From Alteromonas_E sp964230255 (lineage in GTDB: Bacteria; Pseudomonadota; Gammaproteobacteria; Enterobacterales; Alteromonadaceae): a stretch of DNA of 50,248 nucleotides. The position numbers and the translations under genes are program-made. This document shows, piece after piece, positions 9,055 through 17,054 of the stretch (position 1 is the first letter of the stretch; every line of letters starts with the position of its first letter). A model generated the notes under the pieces. That model saw nothing but the letters and a program-made list of their open reading frames with translations. It made no database searches and was not told where the DNA came from. The stretch covers positions 1-50,248 of the forward strand of contig CAXRGW010000035.1 in NCBI GenBank assembly GCA_964230255.1. Reading direction: 5' to 3'.

Positions 9055-10073
9055 GATTGCCGCTCCACAACCGCTGGCGTGGCTCGTAGTTTAGTTGTGA
9101 TTAACGGCAACAACTTATTAAAGATGACACAACTGGCTAGCAGTAGACTGAGCAATAAAGGATACATAAACAAACTAGTTTGCGGCCTCATCTTGCGGGC
9201 CTCACCAGCAACTGGCTGGAGCTGATCGAGCATCTGATAAATTTGCAGCAAACTGTCGCGATCTCTAGCGCGAAAGTATTGACCACCGGTTTCGGTTGCT
9301 AACCGACTCAACATGGCTTCGTCTAATTCTCGCGCTGGGTTGATACGACGACTGCCAAAAATACTTTGAACGACCATACTATCTGCGGCAACACCAATGG
9401 TATAAATGGTAACGCCTTCTAACTTGGCCAATTCCAGTGCTTGGTCAGGAGAAATGTTGCCTGCTGTATTTTGTCCATCGGTGAGTAATACTACGACCCT
9501 ATTGGATTCTTCTTTAGTTTGGAATCGTTTTACTGCTAGTCCAATCGCATCGCCAATGGCGGTTTGCTCACCTACAAGTCCAATCACAGATTCATTCAGT
9601 AACGTTTTGACCGTTGCGCGATCGAATGTCAGTGGCGCTTGTAAATACGCGGTATCAGCAAACAAGATTAGACCAAGCCGATCGCCTAAACGACGCTCAA
9701 TAAAATCAGCCAGAACACTTTTGATCATGACTAAACGGTCGACTTGTCGGCCATTGACCAACATATCTTTAGTTTCCATGGAGCCAGAAAGATCCACCGC
9801 CAGCATCATTTCACGTGCTTCATTTGGAATACTTACTGGTTCACCGAGCCACTGTGGACGGGCTGCGGCGGCAACCAAACAACACCAAGCTAAAATTGCA
9901 CACACCTTTACATACCATGGCGTAGTTTTAACCACTTGTTTCGCTGCCATATTGTTAGGCACATTAGGCATTGTTAGTGCCTGCAGTTGTGGTGATTCTC
10001 GCGCTGGCAAAAGTCGAACGAATAGGGGTAAAGGCAACGCGAAAAGGATAGGTAGCCATGCAAACTCAAACAT
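9051..10073 (-). CDS. batA: BatA-type VWA-domain membrane protein
   Basis: A 340-residue inner-membrane protein with the N-terminal FAWLPILFALPLPLFVRLLP anchor, a second helix at about 56-72, a VWA domain with intact MIDAS residues (D94-L-S96-G-S98) and LLTDGQNT, and a C-terminal helix (TSLFMYPLLLSLLLASCVIF). I placed the start at the ATG at 10073, not the upstream ATG at 10097, because a strong GGGAGGT ribosome site sits five bases before it and family members begin with the F-x-W-P anchor. With this start it overlaps the DUF4381 gene by eight bases. It is expected to act with MoxR and DUF58 as a MoxR/VWA chaperone-like system. Confidence 0.88.
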   Translation of the reverse strand: MFEFAWLPILFALPLPLFVRLLPARESPQLQALTMPNVPNNMAAKQVVKTTPWYVKVCAILAWCCLVAAAARPQWLGEPVSIPNEAREMMLAVDLSGSMETKDMLVNGRQVDRLVMIKSVLADFIERRLGDRLGLILFADTAYLQAPLTFDRATVKTLLNESVIGLVGEQTAIGDAIGLAVKRFQTKEESNRVVVLLTDGQNTAGNISPDQALELAKLEGVTIYTIGVAADSMVVQSIFGSRRINPARELDEAMLSRLATETGGQYFRARDRDSLLQIYQMLDQLQPVAGEARKMRPQTSLFMYPLLLSLLLASCVIFNKLLPLITTKLRATPAVVERQS

Positions 10074-10554
10074 GATTACCTCCCTTAAGCTGAACATGCT
10101 TTAACCATAATGACGCTGCTGCTACTAAAGCATTGGCATCAGGAGTATTGAAATCCGACGCTTGAAAAAGCTGCACCAAGGTTGTTTGTGATTTTTTTAA
10201 AAAGGTAGCCCGATGACGCTGCGGTAATTGTGCAGTAAGGAACTCTATCCAAGGTTTACCGTATAACTGTCCCGGATTAAAGGCCGCGAAATAATGTATA
10301 CAACACATTTTAAGTAATTGATTGATTTGCTCAACTTGCTGCTGTGCCGGCATAGACTGAGTGTTGATCTGTGCGAGTTGTTGCTGTGCCTGCCGCAGTG
10401 GTTTGCGCAGCTTGGCACGGCGAACAAGTACAAAGGTTGTGACTGCCGTGATTGTGACTATTATTGCGATTAAAACCCACCAACCCCACGCCAGCGGCCA
10501 CCAACCAGTCGGTTCTGCTAAAGCAATATCATGTAACTGCGCGAGTGGATCCAT
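10066..10554 (-). CDS. DUF4381 family membrane protein
   Basis: A 162-residue protein of the DUF4381 family, regularly encoded between the DUF58 and VWA genes of Bat operons. It starts with the family pattern PLAQLHDIALAEPTGWWPLAWGWW, followed by a membrane helix (about 25-44, VLIAIIVTITAVTTFVLV) and a cytoplasmic helical domain with PWIEFLT. It lies one base after the DUF58 stop and has no obvious ribosome site of its own, so translation is probably coupled. Its biochemical role is unknown; position suggests membrane anchoring within the MoxR/VWA complex. Confidence 0.85.
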   Translation of the reverse strand: MDPLAQLHDIALAEPTGWWPLAWGWWVLIAIIVTITAVTTFVLVRRAKLRKPLRQAQQQLAQINTQSMPAQQQVEQINQLLKMCCIHYFAAFNPGQLYGKPWIEFLTAQLPQRHRATFLKKSQTTLVQLFQASDFNTPDANALVAAASLWLKHVQLKGGNHV

Positions 10555-10555
10555 A

Positions 10556-11551
10556 CTACGCTAGCCTCTGTTGTAAAATAGAGCGCAATGGTTGCAAATT
10601 GTGTTCAAGTAATGGCACTCCAGCACTGACAGTAAAACCATGAGTGTTCGCGTTTTGCAGATTCTCGGCGGTTTGTTCTAGTCTAACATTAGCCCAAGAC
10701 GCATAGTCTTGGTTACTTTGAGTATCACCCAGAACAATTGATTGATGATTGGTACCATCGGTAACCGTCAAAGACTGTCGTTCTACCGCGTCAGGTAAAC
10801 GCATTTCAAGCGGGTCGTTAATGACCGCAGCTCGGACTTCACAGTGTCTTGACAAATTGCTGATTAATCGTGTGGTTTGCGCGTTTAACTGTTGAAAGTC
10901 GCTAATTAACCAGACCAAACTGCCAGGCTTTGCGAGTCTAACCAAGCGTGCACAGGCGTCGTGAAAGCTGTCCACTTTAGATTTCTGTGATTGCTTTTTC
11001 AATGCTTGTTCGGCGGATTGATTTTGTAATCTCAGTAAGTGGTGTAGAACCGTTAGTACCGCCGCTTGGCGGTTGCGCGGTTTAGTTTCTAAATGGTATT
11101 TATCATTGAAGCTAATACTGCCTAATTTGTCGCCGCGTTCAATTGCAGCCCATGCAATCAGGGCCGTCAGGTGAGCGGCTTGCACAGACTTAAGCACGAA
11201 CTCGCTGCCAAACTGCATAGTTCTCGACATGTCGGTAAGTATATAGACTGGCCGTTCACGTTCTTCGCGAAAGACCTTAGTATGGGTTTTCCCTGTTCGG
11301 GCAGTCACGCGCCAATCTATGGCTCGGATGTCATCACCGGGTTGATAATGACGCGATTCGTTAAACTCCATACCGCGTCCTTTAATGCGCGATACATAAC
11401 TGCCAGAAAGTTGCGCCTGTGGATTTGCCTTTGGCGACAAATCTAAAGCCTTCGTGTGGTGCCGATAACGCACGAGCTCGGCAACACTTAACTCAACGCC
11501 GTTGGTGTGGTAAGCGGCCAAGTTGTGGGCCAGCATACTCTGCTTCGCCAT
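10556..11551 (-). CDS. DUF58 domain protein of the MoxR/Bat operon
   Basis: A 331-residue soluble protein with the DUF58 core: a GRGMEFNESRHYQPGDDIRA stretch followed by IDWRVTARTGKTHTK and FREERERPVYILTDMSRTM, the last resembling the beginning of a VWA fold (D-x-S-x-T). No membrane helices are seen. The ATG at 11551 follows the moxR stop by eight bases, with GGCGAG as possible ribosome site. DUF58 proteins accompany MoxR ATPases in nearly all such operons and are thought to act as adaptors; that is family knowledge, not shown here. Confidence 0.88.
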   Translation of the reverse strand: MAKQSMLAHNLAAYHTNGVELSVAELVRYRHHTKALDLSPKANPQAQLSGSYVSRIKGRGMEFNESRHYQPGDDIRAIDWRVTARTGKTHTKVFREERERPVYILTDMSRTMQFGSEFVLKSVQAAHLTALIAWAAIERGDKLGSISFNDKYHLETKPRNRQAAVLTVLHHLLRLQNQSAEQALKKQSQKSKVDSFHDACARLVRLAKPGSLVWLISDFQQLNAQTTRLISNLSRHCEVRAAVINDPLEMRLPDAVERQSLTVTDGTNHQSIVLGDTQSNQDYASWANVRLEQTAENLQNANTHGFTVSAGVPLLEHNLQPLRSILQQRLA

Positions 11552-11559
11552 ATACTCGC

Positions 11560-12516
11560 CTAGGGTACCGGTACAGCGGTAAGTATTTGGGTCAATATTT
11601 GGTTGGCACTCTTACCTTCAGCCATTGCTTCATAGCTAAGAATTATGCGATGACGCATAACATTGTGATAGACAGCTTGAATGTCATCGGGACCAACGAA
11701 GTCTCGTCCGGCTAGCCACGCATGAGCACGTGCACAGCGCTCTAGGGAAATAGTCGCGCGAGGGCTGGCTCCGAATTCGATAGCCGCTCCGAGTTCTTGA
11801 GAATAAGTCACCGGTGAACGCGTCGCCATAATCAGTTGCACAATATACTCTTCGAGGGTAGTTGCTAAATGCAGTGATAATACGTCTTGGCGCGCAGCAA
11901 ATATTGTACTTTGCGTTATCGTTGGTGCTACCACTTTGGCATTTTTCTTAGCTTCATTGCGGGTTAGACGCAAAATTTCGAGTTCGCTCTCAGCATTTGG
12001 ATAGGTGATTTCAACATGCATAAGAAAACGATCTAACTGGGCCTCAGGTAACGGGTATGTACCTTCTTGTTCGAGTGGGTTTTGCGTCGCCATAACTAAA
12101 AACAAATCAGACAGTTTATAGGTTTTGTTACCCACCGTAATTTGTCTTTCTGCCATGGCTTCTAATAATGCCGACTGCACTTTAGCGGGGGCACGGTTAA
12201 TTTCATCCGCCAAGACTAAGTTGTGAAACAGTGGGCCTGATTGAAAGATGAATTCACCAGTTTCGGGACGGTAAATATCTGTGCCAGTAAGGTCCGCAGG
12301 CAGTAAGTCAGGCGTAAACTGAACGCGATGGAAATCAGCATCAATGCCATCCGCTAGTGCATTAATTGCTCTGGTTTTCGCCAAACCCGGCGGCCCCTCG
12401 ACTAACAGGTGACCATCTGCCAGTAAAGCGATTAAAATGTTTTTCGTCAACGCCGACTGACCAATGATTTGGCTGTTTAAATATTGTTGTAGTTGTTGAA
12501 ACTGCGCGACTGCCAT
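11560..12516 (-). CDS. MoxR-family AAA+ ATPase
   Basis: First gene of the minus-strand Bat operon, 318 residues, cytoplasmic. Walker A is GPPGLAKT (residues 41-48), Walker B is LVLADEINRAP (about 99-109), and sensor-type segments MATQNPLEQEGTYPLPEAQLD (part) and FGASPRATISL follow. MoxR ATPases are chaperone-like enzymes that work with VWA proteins, and the downstream DUF58, DUF4381, BatA, BatB/C and BatD genes are the classical partners. A ribosome site AAGGA lies ten bases before the ATG. The gene diverges from fadI; both promoters should lie in the 326 bases between them. Confidence 0.93.
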   Translation of the reverse strand: MAVAQFQQLQQYLNSQIIGQSALTKNILIALLADGHLLVEGPPGLAKTRAINALADGIDADFHRVQFTPDLLPADLTGTDIYRPETGEFIFQSGPLFHNLVLADEINRAPAKVQSALLEAMAERQITVGNKTYKLSDLFLVMATQNPLEQEGTYPLPEAQLDRFLMHVEITYPNAESELEILRLTRNEAKKNAKVVAPTITQSTIFAARQDVLSLHLATTLEEYIVQLIMATRSPVTYSQELGAAIEFGASPRATISLERCARAHAWLAGRDFVGPDDIQAVYHNVMRHRIILSYEAMAEGKSANQILTQILTAVPVP

Positions 12517-12842
12517 TCAGTTTTCCTTTTAACTATTTTGACCTTTAAACCTTTCGCTGAGTTTGTCCATAAACTTTTGATTTGGTTCCTGCTATTTTTA
12601 CCTTCACAGCGCAATGGTTGGGCTACTGGTATTCATCGCATTAAAATATAGGGATATTGTTACAAATCTCAACGGCAAAAAGGTTAATTAACCACTATGC
12701 TCTGTACGTGACATTTTACTGTCCTGATTGCACAAAAAAACAACAAAGCAGGATTAAAGATTGAAATTCTCTTTACACTTTGTAAGAATCAGCGCACTTT
12801 ACAGGTCAGACCACTTGGTTTGAATTATCATAGGACCTCTTT
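12517..12842. promoter_or_regulatory. Divergent control region moxR / fadI, with a candidate FadR-like site
   Basis: This 326-base gap holds no gene. On the plus strand a TTGAAA (12761-12766) with TAAGAA (12783-12788), 16 bases apart, could be a fadI promoter. Bases 12801-12817 (ACAGGTCAGACCACTTG) resemble the FadR operator core TGGTCNGACCA with one mismatch, placed just before the fadI ribosome site where a bound repressor would block transcription. FadR control of beta-oxidation is well known in gammaproteobacteria, but some Alteromonadales use PsrA, for which I see no clear site. No convincing moxR promoter was picked out. Confidence 0.4.
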
Positions 12843-14153
12843 ATGGCTACGAAACAGAATCTAACGACCCGCAATGGTGAGCGTATAGCAATAGTTGCCG
12901 GACTCCGCACACCTTTTGCGAAAATGGCAACCTATTTCCATGGTGTTCCAGCGGTTGACTTGGGCAAAATGGTGGTCAATGAAATGTTGATCCGCAACAA
13001 CGTAGACCCTCAATGGGTTGAGCAATTGGTTTACGGGCAAGTTGTGCAAATGCCTGAGGCACCGAATATTGCTAGAGAGATTGTACTTGGTACCAATATG
13101 CCAGTGGCGACTGACGCGTACAGCGTCTCGCGTGCATGTGCGACAAGCTTTCAGTCCACGGTCAATATCGCAGAGTCGATGCTTGCGGGCAACATCTCTG
13201 TGGGTGTGGCTGGTGGCGCGGATTCTACGTCTGTATCGCCGATTGGTGTGTCTAAGAAGTTGGCTCGTGCATTAGTCGACTTGCAGAAAGCGAAAACCAT
13301 GGGACAGAAATTTGCCATATTTAAGCGCCTATCAATTCGCGACTTAGCACCAGTTCCACCAGCCGTTGCCGAGTATTCAACTGGTCTATCGATGGGACAG
13401 ACCGCTGAACAAATGGCCAAGACTCACGGAATCACACGTGCGGAACAAGATGCATTAGCGCATCGCAGCCACACACTTGCTGCCCAAAGTTGGGAAGAGG
13501 GCAAGTTAGCCAATGAAGTTATGACAGCGTATGCTGAGCCATTCAAAGGTGCACTTGAGCGCGATAATAACATTCGTTTCGATTCAACGCTTGAAGGTTA
13601 CGCTAAGCCTAAACCGGTATTTGATCGCAAACACGGTACAGTAACAGCGGCCAATGCAACACCATTGACTGATGGTGCATCGGCTATTTTGATGATGACT
13701 GAAAGCCGTGCTAAAGAGCTAGGCTATGCGCCATTAGGTTATTTAAAGAGTTATGCCTTTGCTGCGATCGACGTATGGGAAGATATGTTAATGGGTCCTT
13801 CATATGCGACACCTATGGCGCTTGAGCGCGCAGGAATGGCATTGAACGATCTAACGCTCATTGAGATGCACGAAGCATTTGCAGCACAAGCGCTGGCAAA
13901 CGTTAAGATGTTTGCGAGTGATAAATTTGCCCAAGAGAAATTGGGACGCAGTAAAGCAACGGGCGAAATCGATATGGATAAGTTTAACGTCATGGGCAGT
14001 TCTATTGCCTATGGTCACCCATTTGCTGCAACTGGTACGCGAATGATTACGCAAATGTTAAATGAATTACATCGCCGTGGCGGTGGTACAGGTCTTTTGA
14101 CTGCTTGTGCCGCTGGTGGTTTGGCAGCAGCCATGATTGTGGAGACTGAATAA
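12843..14153 (+). CDS. fadI: Acetyl-CoA acyltransferase (3-ketoacyl-CoA thiolase) FadI
   Basis: Thiolase beta subunit of the FadIJ beta-oxidation complex; it cleaves 3-ketoacyl-CoA with CoA. The 436-residue length fits FadI (about 436) and not FadA (about 387). The nucleophilic Cys is C99 in SVSRACATSFQS, the catalytic His lies in YGHPFAATGTR, and the second Cys lies in LLTACAAGGLAAA near the C-terminus. An AGGA site precedes the ATG at 12843. Its stop overlaps the fadJ start (TAATG), so the two subunits are translationally coupled. Cytoplasmic; in E. coli the complex supports anaerobic and short/medium-chain oxidation. Confidence 0.96.
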   Translation: MATKQNLTTRNGERIAIVAGLRTPFAKMATYFHGVPAVDLGKMVVNEMLIRNNVDPQWVEQLVYGQVVQMPEAPNIAREIVLGTNMPVATDAYSVSRACATSFQSTVNIAESMLAGNISVGVAGGADSTSVSPIGVSKKLARALVDLQKAKTMGQKFAIFKRLSIRDLAPVPPAVAEYSTGLSMGQTAEQMAKTHGITRAEQDALAHRSHTLAAQSWEEGKLANEVMTAYAEPFKGALERDNNIRFDSTLEGYAKPKPVFDRKHGTVTAANATPLTDGASAILMMTESRAKELGYAPLGYLKSYAFAAIDVWEDMLMGPSYATPMALERAGMALNDLTLIEMHEAFAAQALANVKMFASDKFAQEKLGRSKATGEIDMDKFNVMGSSIAYGHPFAATGTRMITQMLNELHRRGGGTGLLTACAAGGLAAAMIVETE

Positions 14154-16273
14154 TGACTGATAGTGCATTTACGCTAGAAAAACGCGACGACGGCGTAGCC
14201 GTTTTGACCATGGATGTTCCAGGGGAAACGATGAACACCCTGAAACAGGCCTTTGGTGATGAAATCACTGCCATGTTAGACGAAATTGAACAAGACAGCA
14301 GCATCAAGGGTGTCGTCTTGCAAAGTGGTAAAGAGGGTTCTTTTGTTGCTGGTGCAGACATTTCGATGCTGGCAGCATGCACAACTGCTGAAGACGCTGA
14401 AGCCCTGTCAAAAGGTGGTCAAGACGTATTCAATCGCATTGAAAACATGGCTAAAACATTTGTTGCTGCGATTCACGGTCCTGCATTAGGCGGTGGTTTA
14501 GAGTTAGCGTTAGCATGTCACTACCGCGTGTGTACTGACGCTGACATCACGCAGTTAGGTTTACCTGAAGTACAGCTGGGTTTATTGCCTGGTAGTGGTG
14601 GTACCCAACGTCTACCGCGCTTGATCGGTATCCAACAAGCCATGAAGATGATGTTGACTGGTTCACCTGCGCGTGCAAAACAAGCAAAGAAATATGGCAT
14701 CGTTGATGACATGGTTCCACAATCAATTTTATTTGATGTTGCTGTTGAGATGGCGAAGAAAGCAAAACCAGAGCGCTCTAAGCCAAAATTAAGCATGGTT
14801 AACCGTATGCTTGAAGAAACAGCCTTTGGACGCAATACATTGTTCAAACAAGCTCGCAAGCAAACCGTTGCTAAAACCAAAGGTAATTATCCTGCGCCTG
14901 AGCGCATTATCGATTGTATCGAGACCGGTATGAGCGATGGTATGCGCGACGGTTTACGCGTTGAAGCACGTCATTTCGGTGACTTGGTAATGTCGCCTGA
15001 ATCCAAGCAGTTGCGCGGTATTTTCTTCGCCACAACTGACATGAAGAAAGAGCAGGGCGTAGACGGTGTTGAACCGACTAAAGTGAAAAAGGTTGGTGTT
15101 TTAGGTGGTGGCTTAATGGGTGGTGGTATCGCTTATGTAACAGCGACCAAAGCCAAAGTGCCTGCGCGTATCAAGGATATTCGCTCAGAAGGTATAGCCA
15201 ATGCTATCCGTTACAGCTATGACATCCTCAACAAACGCGTAAAACGCAAGATTATGTTGAAGTCTAAGATGCAGCAACAGTTAGCACTGTTAACTGGCGC
15301 GACGGACTACAGTGGATTTGGCAGCGCTGATATGGTGATTGAAGCTGTTTTTGAAGATCTAGGCTTGAAGCAACAAATGGTTGCAGATGTTGAAGCTAAC
15401 TGTAAAGAAACGACGATATTTGCATCAAACACATCTTCAATTCCAATTACACAGATCGCGGAGAAAGCTGCGCGCCCTGAAAACGTAATCGGTCTGCACT
15501 ACTTCTCGCCAGTGGATAAAATGCCGTTGGCTGAAGTTATTGCCCATGAAAAAACCTCTGATAAGACAATCTCAACCACCGTTGAGTTTGCGAAACGCCA
15601 GGGTAAAACTCCTGTTGTAGTCAAAGATGGTGCTGGTTTCTACGTAAACCGAATTTTAGCACCTTATATGAATGAAGCTGCTTGTGTGTTGCTAGCGGGT
15701 GAGCCGATTGATCATATTGATAAGTCTTTGGTGAAGTTTGGTTTCCCTGTCGGACCTGTAAAATTGTTGGATGAGGTTGGTATCGACGTTGGTACTAAGA
15801 TCATCCCATTCTTGGTTGAACAGTTTGGTGACCGTTTTGTAGCACCCGGTGCGTTTGACAAAGTCTTGGAAGACGATCGCAAAGGCAAGAAAAACGGCCG
15901 CGGTTTCTATTCTTATGAAGGCAAGAAACCAGGTAAGGACGTTGATGAATCTTTGTATGATTTGCTCGGCATTTCACCACAGAAAAGCATGAGTGGCGAC
16001 ACGATCGCAGAGCGTACCGTATTTATGATGCTCAACGAAGCCGCTCGTTGTTTAGATGAAGGCGTTATCCGCAATGCGCGTGATGGCGATATCGGTGCAA
16101 TCTTTGGGATCGGCTTCCCACCATTCTTAGGCGGTCCATTCAATTACATGGATACGCTCGGTTTAGAGCATGTAGTCAATCGCTTGACGCATTACAGTGA
16201 GACGGTTGATGCTAAGTTTGCCCCAGCTGATATCTTGGTTAAGATGGCAGAGGGCGGCGAAACATTTTACTAA
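14153..16273 (+). CDS. fadJ: Fatty-acid oxidation complex alpha subunit FadJ
   Basis: A 706-residue bifunctional enzyme. The N-terminal enoyl-CoA hydratase/isomerase domain (about 1-190) shows GADISMLA, GPALGGGLELALACHYR and LPEVQLGLLPGSGGTQRLPR, with both acidic residues in place. The 3-hydroxyacyl-CoA dehydrogenase part (from about 310) shows the NAD-binding VGVLGGGLMGGGIAY and the catalytic-His segment GLHYFSPVDKMPL; its C-terminal domain is duplicated as usual. The length matches FadJ (about 714). It overlaps fadI by one base and is followed by a terminator, so fadIJ is a two-gene unit. Confidence 0.96.
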   Translation: MTDSAFTLEKRDDGVAVLTMDVPGETMNTLKQAFGDEITAMLDEIEQDSSIKGVVLQSGKEGSFVAGADISMLAACTTAEDAEALSKGGQDVFNRIENMAKTFVAAIHGPALGGGLELALACHYRVCTDADITQLGLPEVQLGLLPGSGGTQRLPRLIGIQQAMKMMLTGSPARAKQAKKYGIVDDMVPQSILFDVAVEMAKKAKPERSKPKLSMVNRMLEETAFGRNTLFKQARKQTVAKTKGNYPAPERIIDCIETGMSDGMRDGLRVEARHFGDLVMSPESKQLRGIFFATTDMKKEQGVDGVEPTKVKKVGVLGGGLMGGGIAYVTATKAKVPARIKDIRSEGIANAIRYSYDILNKRVKRKIMLKSKMQQQLALLTGATDYSGFGSADMVIEAVFEDLGLKQQMVADVEANCKETTIFASNTSSIPITQIAEKAARPENVIGLHYFSPVDKMPLAEVIAHEKTSDKTISTTVEFAKRQGKTPVVVKDGAGFYVNRILAPYMNEAACVLLAGEPIDHIDKSLVKFGFPVGPVKLLDEVGIDVGTKIIPFLVEQFGDRFVAPGAFDKVLEDDRKGKKNGRGFYSYEGKKPGKDVDESLYDLLGISPQKSMSGDTIAERTVFMMLNEAARCLDEGVIRNARDGDIGAIFGIGFPPFLGGPFNYMDTLGLEHVVNRLTHYSETVDAKFAPADILVKMAEGGETFY

Positions 16274-16322
16274 ACTTTTAACGATGTGCTAGAGCATCGT
16301 TAGTGAAATGTTAAATAATAGT

Positions 16323-16350
16323 AAAAAATCGAGGTTTCCTCGGGTTTTTT
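16323..16350 (+). terminator. Rho-independent terminator of fadIJ
   Basis: A CGAGG / CCTCG stem with a TTT loop, flanked by a run of six As on the left and six Ts on the right, about 50 bases after the fadJ stop. Confidence 0.85.
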
Positions 16351-16431
16351 CATTGTAAGCAATAAAAATGATACTTAAATATTAAAAAAAGGGTAAAATA
16401 TTACAACTTAAATTTTAGGCGTGAGAAATCT

Positions 16432-16626
16432 ATGTTGTTGATTGCTTTATCTGTACTTTTTTCTGTGTACTACTACGTCGATGCGTTTAAGTCAGGTTTG
16501 CCTCCCAAACCATGGGCTGTAGCTGGTTTAGTACTTGGTCCAGTGGCCTTGCCAATGTTTAGTATCTCTAAGCACGTCGCTTGGCGCAGATCGGTTGGCT
16601 TCGGCAACGTACAGTTATCTGCATAA
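16432..16626 (+). CDS. Small membrane protein of unknown function
   Basis: A 64-residue ORF between two terminators. Residues 1-17 (MLLIALSVLFSVYYYVD) and about 27-43 (WAVAGLVLGPVALPMF) are hydrophobic, giving two short membrane segments around a KSGLPPKPW loop, with a short basic stretch HVAWRRS after them. A GTGAG purine stretch precedes the ATG and an AT-rich region upstream (TAAAAT near 16394) could hold a promoter. I do not recognise the family. The hydrophobic pattern, own terminator and intact frame favour a real gene; conservation was not testable here. Confidence 0.65.
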   Translation: MLLIALSVLFSVYYYVDAFKSGLPPKPWAVAGLVLGPVALPMFSISKHVAWRRSVGFGNVQLSA

Positions 16627-16640
16627 CTGACGAAATTAAA

Positions 16641-16663
16641 AAAGAGAGGCTAGGCCTCTCTTT
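16641..16663. terminator. Bidirectional terminator between two convergent small genes
   Basis: Perfect ten-base inverted repeat AAAGAGAGGC / GCCTCTCTTT with a TAG loop. The A-run on its left gives a U-tract for minus-strand transcripts (gene ending at 16708); on the plus strand the T-run is short but it can also serve the small gene ending at 16626. Confidence 0.85.
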
Positions 16664-16707
16664 GAATGTTCCATTCCTAGAGCTACTTCGTCCTTCATCA
16701 CCAATTT

Positions 16708-16860
16708 TTAGAAACGTCTGTTTCTAGGGCGCTTTTTGCCCATTGGCTTTTCTACTACCACTATCGACTCACTAACAGTTGGCGCTTTAGCACCCTCTTC
16801 TGTTACCACTGCCGGTTGAGCAGTGCTCATCACTAGTGCTATTGCAAACGCTTTCAACAT
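16708..16860 (-). CDS. Small exported or membrane-associated protein, unknown function
   Basis: A 50-residue ORF. I chose the ATG at 16860, not an upstream in-frame ATG at 16902, because a strong GGAGGA ribosome site stands seven bases before it. The product has a short hydrophobic N-terminus (LKAFAIALVMSTAQPAV), which could be a signal peptide or anchor, a polar middle (TEEGAKAPTVSESIVVVE) and a strongly basic end (GKKRPRNRRF). The good ribosome site and dedicated terminator make it a credible gene. I do not recognise it and suggest no function. Confidence 0.65.
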   Translation of the reverse strand: MLKAFAIALVMSTAQPAVVTEEGAKAPTVSESIVVVEKPMGKKRPRNRRF

Positions 16861-17054
16861 GGTTGACTCCTCCAGTCTGTTGTTAAATGGTATGCCCGCC
16901 ATTTTTGTGACGCGCGACTAATTGTTGCGATTTGCATGCCAGTTTTTAATCTGTGAATAAATAGCGATAAAACAATAATTTATGCTGATTTCAGGTGGTT
17001 TACGGGGACTGAATTTGGGGTAGGGACGTCAATTAAAGCTTAGGTTTTTAAAGA

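Noticed and set aside
9406..10104. 232-codon open frame on the plus strand opposite batA
   Set aside because: It is a shadow of the well-supported batA gene, with Ser/Arg-rich composition and no recognisable domain.
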